NCBI GenBank assembly: GCA_035578175.1
Contig: JAQMRL010000003.1
Span: 23,150,419-23,214,418 of the forward strand
DNA length: 64,000 bases
Origin: Catonia carolina
Lineage: Eukaryota > Arthropoda > Insecta > Hemiptera > Achilidae
Direction of reading: 5' to 3'
Made by a program: the position numbers and the translations under genes. This document shows positions 1 to 11,800 of the stretch, in pieces; position 1 is the first letter of the stretch; each line of letters starts with the position of its first letter. The notes beneath the pieces were generated by a model, which was not told the DNA's origin, searched no databases, and saw only the letters and a list, made by a program, of their open reading frames with translations.

Positions 1-6
1 TGAAAA

Positions 7-9
<3 letters not shown>

Positions 10-50
<41 letters not shown>
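10..50. repeat. (AT)n microsatellite
   Basis: Uninterrupted AT dinucleotide run at the left edge of the window. Confidence 0.95.
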
Positions 51-53
<3 letters not shown>

Positions 54-1617
54 AGGCAAATTTTGATTTTGTAACACATTTGGAAAACCAATCAACAAAT
101 TCTTAAAAGGATCATTTATGTGGGTATAATAAAGTTAAAACTATGCACTAATTATTGTAATAAAGCACGCACATGTTACCCACAATTAATTGTTGAGTAA
201 TATAAATTTACTATAATCTCCATGCAAATTATACTAATTTAAATTACAAATAACTCACACAGATGATAACGTTATTGTATTTAAATTAACGGTTTATTAG
301 TTATAATTTAAGGTTACATGGTGAACTATTGTTGTTATGCATGAGTTAGAAAACCGCAAAACTATTAGGCAAACTAACTTAACTATTGTATTAATGTACA
401 GTACTGTACTTGGATAGTTTGGTACGGTTGTTCTACCATTAATATTACAACTTAACCATACCATTAATAGGCTTCTACTATGCCATTACTGGTTTCAACC
501 ATTAATATTGTAACTGTTAAAGTCAATGATCAATATCACGCACGTATTCTCCATTAGATGGAGGTAGGCTACTGGTAAACCTACACGTTGACGAATAAGT
601 CATTACGGATTATTTTTGATAAAATAAGATTCATATTCAGAAATTGTAAAACAATTTATTAACTCTCATGTAAAATTAAAAGTGTAGAATCTTTACTGAC
701 TGCACATCTCTGTAAACGTTTCGGCGCACATTTAACTTGCCACGCGATATACACGATTGTTTTAAAGATGAATACAATACATCCAGATCTATGGATTATA
801 TCAAATTCTTGTACCCGCGTAGATTACTTTAAAAACTGAATAGAACTTTTATCATGATTGTGAATGTTTATTTTGTGAAATTGTTTGCATTTTGTTTATA
901 TTCTTTGTTACTAATGTTAGCCACATTGTTAGTTTTTAAGTTTTTATAAGTATATTATTAATAATCTGTTGTAGAATAACATTCTAGAAGTCACTAAAAA
1001 CCTGGTTGTTGTTGTGACTTTAAATAAAGTATAAAAAAAGTGTAGATAACTGGTAATAAATTTCAGATTTAGAAGCTCATAAAAATTATGTAAAGTTATA
1101 TAATATTGTGACAATATCGAAAAGGGAAGAGGTTCGAGAATGACCTAGAGTTTAAAAATTTTAACGTAAAAATAATAAGAGTGATAAACAGGGTTTTTCG
1201 AGAAATAGTTAGAAATATTATCTGTAATATAAATGGTATTTTATAGTACAGGTAGTACAGGTTTATTGTTGTACGGGTATTTTGTGAGCCCGATTCCTAT
1301 TTAGATAATTGACCTTTTTGTAACGCCTTCTAGGCTATTTAATCCTAATTTGTTTGCAATTGTTAACATTTATCCAGAAGCCGTCAGAAGGATTTTGTAT
1401 TTTATTATTATATCGAAAATCTGTCTTTTCTCAAACTCTCCATTAGCCCACCTATATATATTTTTGTTTTTTTGTAACAGTGTAGTATTTCTTTTGCAAT
1501 CAGTTAATAAATACAATAAATTTAAGTAAATATGAGAAAATCTGAGTAATGTCCTTAAAATTTAAATATAAACTACACTCAGTAGTGTGTTTCAAAAAGA
1601 CTGAACTGTGAAGAAAG

Positions 1618-1620
<3 letters not shown>
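51..1620. other. AT-rich DNA, no gene recognised
   Basis: Both strands were read. Only short open frames made of low-complexity AT sequence occur, with no family motif and no clear splice-bounded exon. It could be intron of a large gene or intergenic. Confidence 0.6.

Positions 1621-1650
<30 letters not shown>
1621..1650. repeat. (TA)n microsatellite
   Basis: TA dinucleotide run of about 15 units. The small open frame that reads through it on the minus strand (a run of alternating Tyr and Ile) is an artefact of the repeat. Confidence 0.95.
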
Positions 1651-1779
1651 AAATCAAACTTGATGAACTGTGAAACAACATATTGAAACACAAAGTTGTT
1701 GAAATTGGAGATGACGATGATGATGATAGAGATGAAAACGACACCGATTATGAGATGACGATGATTAGGAGTTGGAAGT

Positions 1780-2160
1780 TGATAAGATAAAAAAAAATTT
1801 AACGATTAACAAAATCGTAGAGGTAAGTCTAATGGTTAGCCCAGCTATATAAGCGCCGGTTTGTTTACGGTCTAGTTCAATCTCGATATGTCCGTGTTTG
1901 AGTGAGCGTATCGAGTAGTGCGTAATGGTTACGTTAGAAAAGGTCAACATTACTGTGTATTGTTTTTATTTTATTCTGTATAATTTTTGTAAGTAATATT
2001 TAGTAAATTTGTTAACTTATTTATTGCATTAGTTAATTATAATTAGTTTGTTATTTATTAAGTAATTTAATCGTAATATTCTTGTAGATTTTAGTCACTT
2101 ATTTTGTAATTCTTTGTTGTAATAAATACTTGTAATTTTAAACTTTAATGAGTTAATTAT
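1780..2160 (+). promoter_or_regulatory. TATA-containing region, possible solo LTR or promoter
   Basis: A TATA-like CTATATAAG sits at 1845-1853 in a short GC-richer patch. A pyrimidine/A-type initiator-like sequence lies about 30 bases downstream, and AATAAA at 2121-2126 lies about 270 bases further on. This order (TATA, start, poly(A) signal) is typical of an LTR. No clear LTR ends or target duplication were found, so an ordinary promoter or chance are alternatives. Confidence 0.25.
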
Positions 2161-4014
2161 TTAATTTACCCAGATTCCGAAACGGACCTTAGAGATAAGT
2201 GTCACAATATTATAAATCTATGATGTAAGAAAGTATTATTATTGAAGTCCATGTAATTAAATTATTGAGTGTGGGTTTAATTAAATTTTGATCGATATCA
2301 GTTTTAATGTAGGAAGTAATTTTCAGTTTGATTCTAACTCGTGCTTTTGGTAATCTGCAAAAAAAAAATCTGTTCTTCTATTCTAGGCAAACAGAACCTT
2401 TTTTAACGTTGGGTTAATTAATTACTGATTTTTCGAGCTGGGCCGCAGGAATAAAATTTCAGAGTTTAACAATTGACATACGTCTTTTTTACAGTACTTG
2501 TAGTTAAATTATAAAATTCAACTATTTTATGGTAAGATGAAAGACAAAACTATAATATAATAGTGTACTGCAAATTTGTATTGCCTACATAATCTGTACC
2601 AACATTATCCAGAGGCCATTAATCCTTCATCATTATACTGATGATACTTGTTCACCAGGATTTGAAATATAAAAAAAGCTTGCACGCATAGTTTCATTAA
2701 AAATTGGTATTTATAATTTTGTTTTAACGTATATATTACAACGGCTTCAGTCAAAAATACTTCGAAACATCATGGACTCGCCTTGGTACATATCCAACAC
2801 TGAGACACGAACACTCCCACGGTACACGAAGCAATGCAGAAATTTTGCACCAGTTACCAAACAAGATTTGAAAATCATCAGAATCCAGACGCCATCAATC
2901 TCCTAGACAACAGTGAAACACACAGAAGACTATACAGACTACACCCTACAGATTTATTTTAATATGTGATTGTGTAATTTATTCTACATCCCTGGTAAGA
3001 ACAATACAACAAAATGGGAAATTTTATAGAGTAATACCAAGGGGTATTACTTACTCATGATTTATACTTACAACATCTCTCATTGTTCTATGAGAGCAGA
3101 TCGTAGATTTACAGTTGTACAAAAAAATATAATACAAACCCGAAATATTATTTTTCCTTGTAGAATAGAAAAAATACATTAACTTCCTATCAATTTGAAA
3201 ATGTTATAAAAACGAAATAAACTGTAAAAAATGTATTCTTTAGTGGGAAATTTGTCACTTTGTTATCTTTTTTATTATTTAAAGTCTATTTTAATGTTTG
3301 TAGGTTGCTATTTATTCTCAAAGTTGATTCCACGTGATTGTATTTTAACCGCGTACGAGCTTTCGATTTGATAGTTTTAATTAACGATAAAGCATGATCA
3401 CAAATAAAAGTACTACCGAACAAACACGAAAGTTTTAAAAACGTTTTCGCAGATTAACTATTATTCGTGGTTAGTATTTTTTGTAGAATAATCAATGCTG
3501 GTGGGAGTGGCCAAGTATTACCATAAACAATTATGTCTGCTTACGAAAATGTCACGTCGTCTTCAACTACGCTCTCATAGTTTACATGTAGTTCACTGTA
3601 CAGCTGTCATTAAAAATTTTTATAACTAATAAAAAAATTAGAAAATAAAAATCTAATAAAACTTGTAAACAATAACTTTATGCAAAGTGAGGGGTTACAA
3701 ATTTAAGATGGAAAAATCTATTTATTTGAACTTTCATGTAATAAAATATTTGGGTATGAGCTAAATTTATTTTTGATAGATCTCCAATTAATAAAATTCT
3801 CAATTTTAATGTAACTCATGCTTTTGGTAAATAAATAAAATTGTTCTATTTTTCTATTGAACGATGGGATTCATAAAAATAAAAATATACGTTGATAATT
3901 ACAAAGGATTATTTATACTTTTGATAAAAAGATTGCATTGTTTTTTTGTCTTGAATTTTTATTACGGTACTGTACATTGAGCTGCACAATTTCCATATAT
4001 GATATTTTAATGGT
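2161..4014. other. AT-rich DNA, nothing recognised
   Basis: No exon, RNA gene or repeat structure was recognised on either strand. Confidence 0.5.
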
Positions 4015-4400
4015 GGTGGGGAGTTTCGCTTTAGAAAGGAGAAGAGGTACCCAGTGGTACATTCTCCGTTTATAATTACGGGTATTATCCGTTATTTAGA
4101 CTAAGAGTTCTCTACTCCATTTACGTTTTAGACGTCGCATAGGTGGGAAGTTCCTTGTAACTAGATCACGGGCTAGTTGGTTTGGATGGACATCTAGTCG
4201 TTCGTGAAATTTACTATACAAGGACGCGGTTAGCTTCTTTACTGTCGAAATTTTAAAATCGTCGTGGAGGGTTTTGTTGCTTACATAAAAAGGAGCGCCA
4301 ATAGCAAGTCTTAAGAATTTTGATTGAAAGGCCTGGATCGACTTTAAATGACTCTATGTCACAACTCCAAAGAGCACATCATCATTGTAACTGGAAAAAC
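4015..4400 (-). pseudogene. Jockey-like LINE reverse transcriptase C-terminus, remnant
   Basis: On the minus strand, a stop-free stretch from 4353 down to 4099 reads as about 85 residues. It contains SIQAFQSKFLRLAIGAPFYV, then NKTLHDDFKI and, further on, ERLDVHPNQLARDL and RRLKRKW. This is the familiar C-terminal region after the RT domain of Jockey-type non-LTR retrotransposons (query fold 'Q.F.NK.LR.I..APWYV.N..LH.DL.I..V'). The rest of the ORF and the endonuclease are missing, and upstream sequence has stops. It is a 5'-truncated, decayed copy. The clade call rests on motif memory and is moderately sure. Confidence 0.75.
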
Positions 4401-5509
4401 CAGCAGCCATTTTGAAACTCTTCCATGTTCATTTTTATTCTATTTCAGATACAAATATTATGTAGTAAAAACTGTTCGTAAAAATATGTCTACTTATGAA
4501 GTCACGTAGTTCTTGAACTGCTCTCTCGTAGATTAAAAACAATGCACTGTAAAGCTTGTATAAAAAATTAAAATATTAAAGTAGCTTTGTGTTTTCCTAA
4601 CTACTTAATAACAACAAATAATTTACTTTGTATTAAAATTTTCAATAATAATGTAATGTAAAGTTGATTTTCAGTAAGGTTTACGGGACATGCTGTATCA
4701 CTAACCATTATTTAGTATTATTAGAAGTTTACACTGTAATTTACATCGGCTGACGTCCAGTAACAAGTGCCTCTCTCGTGTTCTAACCAAACAACCATGT
4801 TTATTAACGCATATCCATGCTAACATAACCTAACTTCAAGTACTCTTATAAAAATTCTGATATTTTGCACAAACATTCATGAATTCAATTACGTAAAACA
4901 TAGAATTAGAAAATTGCACGATAAACATTTATACGGAAAATTATTTGAAAAGCATATCGATTAATATTACGAGGCTGAAAAAAATAATTCAATCGAACTA
5001 CTACATAAAATTAACGAAAAAGCTTACTCACACTGGTTTTACCATATTAGTCGTATTTGTTGTTTGTTTTTTTATAATGACAGAACCGTTTGAAAAGATG
5101 AAAGATGTCGGTTAAAAAAAACAGTTATAAATATTTTTCTTCTTCTTTCAAACAAGGCTAGGCAAACGCCTGTTCTGAACTCATATAATTTACATACATC
5201 TATTCTTAGCTCTGCCAATGTCTCTCTTCCTCGTAAAAGCATACCATTGGACTTTGAGCTGACATCCTTCCATGTGCTGTCTCCAGCCTTTAGGATATTC
5301 TTTTGTTTTTTCATTTAAGTTGAAGATATCCAAATCCAACCTTGTAATTTGTTAGTTATAATATGATTTTTCATTTCGTTGTTCAGTAGATGTGACACAA
5401 CTGAAGTATTGGATCGTCTGCACGGAAGAAAATGTATAGTTTACAATAAAGCTCCATATTTAGATGAGTAAAGATGCTTATTCTTCTCTAGAAAGGATAA
5501 ATATTGCAT
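4401..5509. other. No gene recognised
   Basis: The stretch holds an 80-codon open frame on the minus strand (5072-5314) with no recognised motif. Its boundaries do not look like an exon. It may be decayed LINE sequence belonging to the remnant just to the right. Confidence 0.4.
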
Positions 5510-5765
5510 AGAGACGGCTCCATGTAACTCTGGATAAATTCCTCTATTTTTCCCTGTCTTGAGCTGTTTCATCCACCACATCCACCCTTTCCCAGACGTC
5601 CATCTCATCCGCAGTTTTCCAACATCTCTCCTGGTTTCAAGTGGTCTCCTTTGAATGACTGTATGCCTATCTGTAACTGCTTTGCCTCATCACATGTCCG
5701 ATTCATCTCCACTGATTCATCTTAAGCTCTGATATACGTTCCATGATATCATTTAAGCTTTTGTT
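5510..5765 (-). pseudogene. LINE C-terminus remnant
   Basis: Minus-strand translation gives NDIMERISELKMNQWR, a stop, then IGHVMRQSSYR and, later, KTADEMDVWERVDVVDETAQ and NLSRVTWS, with several stops. The order (basic W.W.GH..R block, then a W-rich end) matches the region after the RT domain of non-LTR elements such as the better copy at 9.6-10.6 kb. Only the last part of the element is present. Confidence 0.55.
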
Positions 5766-6090
5766 TTTGTTAAGGATACAGTGAAAAGAAAATGAAAACT
5801 GCAATGTGAAGTGAAGGCACGTTAAACACAACAAGTATAAATATAAAATATTACAATCACTTATTACAAATTAATTACTACAAACTAGCAAATAACTAAC
5901 TAATAACAAACTGCAGATATAGGCCTACTAAACTAAAAGAATTATAAATGTAATCGCTTAAAATACAAATCTTATTATTTCTGGAAAAATATTTTACCTA
6001 CATATTTGGAAAACTAATTAGAACATTCTTGAATAAACTCTCCCCACTCTTCTACCTAACATACGCTAATAAAATTCAATCTCTTTCCCG

Positions 6091-6094
<4 letters not shown>

Positions 6095-6133
<39 letters not shown>
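6095..6133. repeat. (CA)n microsatellite
   Basis: About 19 CA units, not embedded in a recognisable TG element (compare 22.6, 24.5, 40.4 and 47.6 kb). Confidence 0.95.
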
Positions 6134-6135
<2 letters not shown>

Positions 6136-8210
6136 CGCCTCTCCACTCAGCAGCAATCTATGACACGACTTTTAAACACCCATAAACAAAATGAAGAGTT
6201 TACTAGAATGTTCTTTCGCAAAACTTTTTTTCGTATCACCTCATTTCTCGTTCTTTCCTTACGTTATCATTAGTATTCTGTCATTCTCTTTTTATTATTT
6301 TACAGAACTTGAAATTTACAGCAATACGGTTTAACTGCGAACAGCTTAAAGTCATGCTTGACCTAAAATAATACATTCTAATTTACGCCTATCTACTCCG
6401 AATACAAGACTGGGTCTTGTGACTGTTTATAAATTTTTTTTTAAAAAACTGCTAAAAAAGAATTTTTAGTTTACAACTGAACAGTATCTACAATTTTAGA
6501 ACGTGTCAATTAATAATGTACAAAGAATAATATATTTTTACATATCAAAATATATTTTTCCATATTTAATTTAAATCATTGTTTTTAAACCGATTCGGGA
6601 ATAGTAAACGGTTCGTTATTTCATGCTACTAAATATTTCTTTATCACAAAATATTTATTTTTCGATTCATAATTAGACTATATTACATCTTTTGGTAAAT
6701 CCACCACCGTTAGAGCATAATTAATCATTCAAAATGAAACTCATCAATTATTAACAGATTTTCCAGAAAATGTAATCTCTTAAGTAATTTTATAAAAAAA
6801 TCTATAATTTTATTAAAGTGATAGAAGGGATCACTAACATCTAGAAAATTTGAATAATTTATTTATTTCAATTTGAATTTTTAATGACTGTAGATCCATC
6901 ACAGAAACATGTTAGTATAAATAATCAAATAAGAAGAAAACTGAAGCAGAAGAGGTAGTCTACATGTTAGTGTAAGCTTGTATCTAGTGTGTTGTCACTT
7001 AGATCAATCACAAGCTGCAGGATGCATTTTAAATATTTGTTCGCTTTGAAATCTGTTTTCCGTTCCCCAAGTATTGAAATACATTCAAAACCACAACTCA
7101 GTAAAATTTAATGTAATCAAACATACGAAAAGAAGGTTTGTTAAAAACCGAAACACCGTTAATTATAAATTTATAAAAAATTTAATCTTCAATTTTAACA
7201 AATTTTTAAAATGTATTATTTTAAATATAGTTCAAAATAAACTCCCTTAGCCTCTAAGTAACTGTAATTAAAATTCTAATTGATTTAAACATAGATTTCA
7301 CAAAATTTTAAGATGTTATTTTAAAGAATCGAATTTCCAATTCTTTTCACGGTTAAGCAATTGGAAAATAACGTTTAAACGTGTAGGCGTTGACTGCTGA
7401 AATAACGTTACGTGATTAGACTGTAACCTTAGTTTACTAGATTACGTGTTAAACCAATTTCATGTGTAACTTTACACTAAAATGTACTGTGTTGTCAAAT
7501 TACTGCTTTCTTAATTTTTATTATTGTTTAAATTTGTATTTAAATTTTATCTCAGTAATTTAATGTGAAAGAAGAAATCAGAAGTCGAAATACGAAGTAC
7601 GTAAAAAAATAGATATTGATGGCATTTGGCTATCAATTATCTCGATGATTATGTAGAAGATCAAAGATCGAAAGAAAAATTTGCGTCTTTTTCTAATATA
7701 ACGAAAAATTACACATTGTATGGATCCAAGAAGAAATATTTTATTATCTGCAATAATCCTACGGAAGCAACGCTCCCGAGTCCTGTCTTCTTTAAGGCAA
7801 ATTATAAACTGTTAACATATTTACAAAAAAAATCATTTTTATTACTTTTTTAAAGTCACATCAACACCAAATGTTATTAATGACTACAAAAATGAAACTT
7901 GACTATTTTTAAAAAAGTTATTGATACATCGAACATTAGAAAACAAATTTAAAAAAAATTAATAATAATATTATGTAATTAGGAAAATAAAAATAAATTT
8001 TACTCTAGAAAAGACAAAACAAAAACACTTCAATTTTTAAACTCCGTTAAGTTTAAAACACTGGAATATAAAAATACTGCAAATATAGAAATACTACTGC
8101 AGCGCTTTCAATCAAAATGCCTGAATCGCGGAATGCAATCACTGCAGCCCCAAGGTATGTAACCAATGAAATATTGCACAATGATCAAAACCTGCTCTTC
8201 ATAAAAACAT
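6134..8210. other. AT-rich DNA, no gene recognised
   Basis: A 75-codon open frame at 7626-7853 (+) begins with TTG, has ordinary-looking composition in its first half and no known motif. I see no flanking splice sites strong enough to call it an exon. Confidence 0.4.
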
Positions 8211-8912
8211 TTAACCCTCTCACTACCAATTTTTTTTGCGTAGCTACTATTTTTGTGTGTTTTCCTATTATATAATATTGTAAGTAATAGTGTGCAAAAG
8301 AATTTTCATAAAAATATTTTGTAAGATGGCTGTAAGGGGACCCTGGAATATATTGTCCCACTGGTATTTTTTAGTGGGACTATAAATGTCCCGGTGGTAT
8401 TGTATAATAGTGGGACACTATTGTCCCACTGGTATTTTATAGTGGGACTATATGTCCCATTGATATATTATAGTGGGACACTATTGTCCCACAGGTTTTT
8501 TATAGTAGTTTTTATAGTAATATGTCCCACTATAAAATACTAGTGGGAGAATATTTTCTGAGGTCCCCCCCACAGCCCCTTTACAAAATATTTATGAAAA
8601 TTCTTTAGCACAAAATTACTTACAGATTATTCAATAGGAAAACACACAAAAATTATAGCTATGCAACTCAGTTCAATCAGTACAGAAAAAAACTGGAGGA
8701 AAACAACCGGCAATGAGGGGTTGAGCAGTAGATTACTTTAAAGCGCTGCAATCTGTGAGAACTTTCTGAAAATATAAACCAGTATAGCAATAGAAAAAAG
8801 TTATAGTACCACTTGGACATAATCACGTTCAAGAAATAAAGACCTACGTCCCACCGATCAATTTTTCAAGCCTGCTGGGACACATATGTCCCGATGGTAG
8901 CGAAAGGGTGAA
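8211..8912. mobile_element. TTAA-flanked piggyBac-like non-autonomous element
   Basis: TTAA at 8211-8214 is followed by CCCTCTCACTACCA. The right end at 8895-8908 is the inverse, reading CCCTTTCGCTACCA on the other strand, next to TGAA (8909-8912) where a second TTAA would be expected. The inside is largely an inverted repeat: 8240-8345 pairs with 8550-8670, which share an AATTTTTGTGTGTTTTCCTA-type arm. There is no transposase frame. TTAA targets and CCC-starting ends are characteristic of piggyBac-type transposons, so I call this a MITE of that type. The altered right TTAA suggests age. Confidence 0.65.
8355..8560. repeat. Iterated GGGACA/TGTCCC palindromes
   Basis: At least seven alternating GTGGGAC and GTCCCAC words separated by short AT spacers (TATA, ACTATT, TGGTATTTTATA). 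Each neighbouring pair can form a short hairpin. Two more words occur at 8846-8893, near the right end of the host element. Confidence 0.85.
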
Positions 8913-9573
8913 ACAACGTAGCGAGAAGTATTTAAAAAAGTTAGAAGAGCATTGTAATCCTTTCGTAATTAAACTCTTCGACAACAGCGAAGATAGTCAT
9001 TGACTGAAACGTTTTAAAAAATATTAGACTTACATTTACAATTTTGTTAACTATTTAAAACCCATTTAATCTTTTTTCTGCTTTTATTACTAAACATCGT
9101 CATATCATAAATAACATCATCATTATCATCTCAAAAATGGTCATTATCATCTTCAGCTTCAACTACTTCATGTTTCAAGTTATTAATGGACAGTTCAGTC
9201 AAGTTTAGTTTATTTTTTGTTCAGAGTTTAGTACTTTTTTGAAACACACTACTAAGTGTGCTTTATGATTTCATCTAAGAACGTTATTACTCAGATTTTT
9301 ATCTTTACTTAAAGTTTATAAGTAGAGTTTAAAAACACTGATAGCAAAAGAATTATACGTTTAAAAAAATTTCTAAAAATTAAAACAATGAAAAAGAAAC
9401 TGAGGTTATTAAGTTCGTGAAAATAATTAATTATTTCAAAAACCAAGTATTAGAGATAGGCCCTACGTAAGTTAGTTCATTTAGGCACTGGTAGGCCTAT
9501 ACATCATCAGGAATTTTCAATTTTGATACCAAAATTCGTAAATTTCCATTCCTTCAGCAGATCAATAGATACT
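8913..9573. other. No gene recognised
   Basis: AT-rich sequence without a recognised exon. The last 15 bases (9559-9573) are the left copy of the LINE target duplication. Confidence 0.5.
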
Positions 9574-10650
9574 TACTCTTACTTACTCCCATGGCCATCT
9601 ATATCGGAGTTGATATTTAGCCGCACCAACAAAAAGTCTCCATGTCGCTCAATCTTCAGCATCTCTTTCTGTAGCTCCAAGTTTCTCCATGTCGGTCTTA
9701 ACCTGCTTCCACCATCTTTGTCTAGGTCTTCCCCGGGGGCGCCTTCCTGTGGGGTTGGGGTCTAATATTTTCTTCAGGTTGGACTCTTCTCCTCTTCTTA
9801 GCACGTGCCCAGCCCATCGCATTCTCCTACATTTTATTTCGCTTACAATGTCTGGGTTACTGTAGAGGTCCCTAATTTCCTTGTTGTGTTTTCTTCTCCA
9901 TTCTCCTTGTTCATATGTGGGCCCATACACCTTGTGCAGGACTTTATTTTCAAACACTATCAGCTTTTTTTCTTCCTTCTTGGTCATTCTCCACGTTTCA
10001 GAGCCATATAATAGAACTGGACATATGATTGTTTTATATAGTCTAATCTTTGTTTTGTGGGACAGGGACTTTGAAGATAGTAATTTGTTGCAGGCATACA
10101 TACATTTGTTTGCTGAGTTTACCCTGTTTTGTATCTCCACAATATCAGAATTTTTATTTGAGATGGTTACTCCAAGGTATTTGAATTCATGGACTTGTTC
10201 AAACTCATGCTCATTTATTTTTAGACTGCCCAGCCTTCCCCCTTGGTTCCTTGTAAAGTGCATAAATTTGGTTTTGGAATCATTTGTAACTAAACCAATT
10301 TTCTCTGTTTCTTCCATTAACAGTTTGGTAAGGGTTTTAATGTCCTCCAAGGTTTCTGCAATAATTGCCACATCATCTGCAAAAGCCAGCACATTAATCT
10401 TTGGTCCGACCTCTACACCTACATCTTGATGTGCTACTTTTTGGAGCGCCTCTTCTATGGCCATATTGAATAAAATTGGAGAGAGTCCATCTCCCTGTCT
10501 GACTCCTGATTTGACCGAGAAGGGTTCACAGTAGTGACCATCTATTTTAACAGAGCATCTTGACCCTGTCACACTCTTTTTTGACAAGTTAATAAGTTTT
10601 TTTGGGATACCAAATTTCTCTAGTTGTGTCCATAGTCTATCTCTATTAAT
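9574..10650 (-). mobile_element. 5'-truncated LINE insertion with 15-bp target duplication
   Basis: The insertion is bounded by AGATCAATAGATACT (9559-9573) and AGATCGATAGATACT (10651-10665), identical except for one base. The 3' end (left side) finishes directly after the ORF stop in a short TTAC-type simple repeat. The 5' end is cut off within the RT domain. Truncation, tail repeat and target duplication together are the hallmark of target-primed reverse transcription. Confidence 0.85.
9583..10650 (-). pseudogene. Non-LTR retrotransposon reverse transcriptase, C-terminal part
   Basis: Reverse transcriptase of a LINE, here the palm/thumb half and the C-terminal tail. Seen in order: SINRDRLWTQLEKFGIPKKL near the cut 5' end, the VRQGDGLSPILFN block, the catalytic FADD block (NVLAFADDVAI), KFMHF, FKYLGVTIS, YGSETWRMTK, and a basic tail with RMRWAGHVLRR and GRRPRGRPRQRWWKQV. 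The frame runs from the truncation to a natural TAA at 9583-9585 and is broken once, by TGA at 9649-9651 where the context (DAED-ATWR) implies a former Arg codon. There is no frameshift. The endonuclease domain is absent because of 5' truncation, so the copy is dead. The clade (RTE-, Vingi- or related type) was not resolved. Confidence 0.9.
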
Positions 10651-10665
10651 AGATCGATAGATACT

Positions 10666-10950
10666 GTCACAAAAGATTCATTTTCAAGAGGCTGTTTTTG
10701 ATAACCAATGTGACCTTGTATTCAATCCAATTCGTATCCTCGTGAGATGAATTTCATGTTCTTTTTTTGCAAATTGACGTCGGTTGTTTTTCACAAAAAA
10801 TATTATGCCGTGATTTATGTAATTATGTTGTATTTTTCAACCACTCAGTGTCCAGTGTGCCAATTTTTTTAAAAGTTTTGTATTGATCAGATTTGTTAAA
10901 AGTTTTTGTTGAATTGTTTGTAAATAATTTTTAACAGTTATTTAAAACAA
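10666..10950. other. Unassigned spacer between two LINE remnants
   Basis: No motif recognised. It may include part of the next LINE. Confidence 0.4.
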
Positions 10951-11800
10951 TTCTTGCAGATGAAGTGGCAAAGGCCAGACAGCAAATAACTTCTTTGGAA
11001 AATATTCTGGGGAAAATCGGACTAAAAATTTCATACCGCCAAAACGAAATTTATGGACGTAGAACCACTTTGTATAAATAAAATAAAGATAAATAACAAC
11101 TTTATTGACATAGTAGAAAATTTTAAATACCTGGGCAAAAACATAAACTATAGCTTAAATAAAAACAAGGCATGAAAAGATAGAATAACCAAACTCTCTA
11201 GAAGGCAGCAAACCACAAAAAATGTATAATAAGAAATGCCTCTCTATTTGCACAAAGTTAAAACATAACAAAACTACACTTTCAAGCACTATGCAGTAGC
11301 GAAAATCTTCAACCTCAGTGGAAGAGGATACGCTGAAGACTTCAAAAAAATAGAGAGAAGAATCTTAAGGACTTGTATCAATAAACTGAACATAGTTGAT
11401 GGCCAACACAGGTTCTTACGAACAAACAGATCTACAAGAAAATAAAACCCATCACAGATGCGGTGGGAAAAAGGAGGATTTCTTTCTTTGGATATATATT
11501 CAGAACAACAGAAAACAGAATAGTAACGAAGATAGTGCAAAAGTTGTATAACTCCAAAAACTTAAACATCCAGTGAATAAAAGAAATTAAAGAAGATTTA
11601 GAAGAACTCGAACTAACAATAAACGACCTAAAAGAAATATCCAAAATACAAGCAAGTAATTAACGACAAAAATAAACAACTATCTGTTAAAACAAGAAAA
11701 CTACAGAAAAGTGTTTATTTAGATGAGAAACGACAAAAAAGAACAGAAGGAATAAAAAAAATACTGGGAACAGAAATTCAAGAAACCCCAGAATAAAGTA
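10951..11800 (+). pseudogene. Decayed LINE reverse transcriptase, C-terminal part
   Basis: The plus strand reads ADEVAKARQQITSLENILGK, then after a frameshift AKTKFMD and IVENFKYLGKNIN, then IERRILRTCINKL, KRRISFFGYIFRTTENRI and KEIKEDLEELE. These correspond to the region just after the FADD motif, the KYLG block and the RR..F.GH..R block of LINE reverse transcriptases. Several stops and frameshifts occur. It is clearly a different and older family than the neighbouring 9.6-kb copy. Similar C-terminal blocks recur at 42.0, 42.8, 51.6 and 53.4 kb. Confidence 0.75.

Noticed and set aside
7626..7853. Possible small gene (75 codons)
   Set aside because: Starts with TTG, has no recognised motif, and lacks convincing splice sites. 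Not enough to call.
8355..8560. CRISPR-like array
   Set aside because: Short alternating palindromes with short AT spacers in a eukaryotic transposon. No repeat-spacer regularity and no cas genes.
9881..10429. 182-codon open frame on the plus strand
   Set aside because: Shadow of the LINE reverse transcriptase on the opposite strand.
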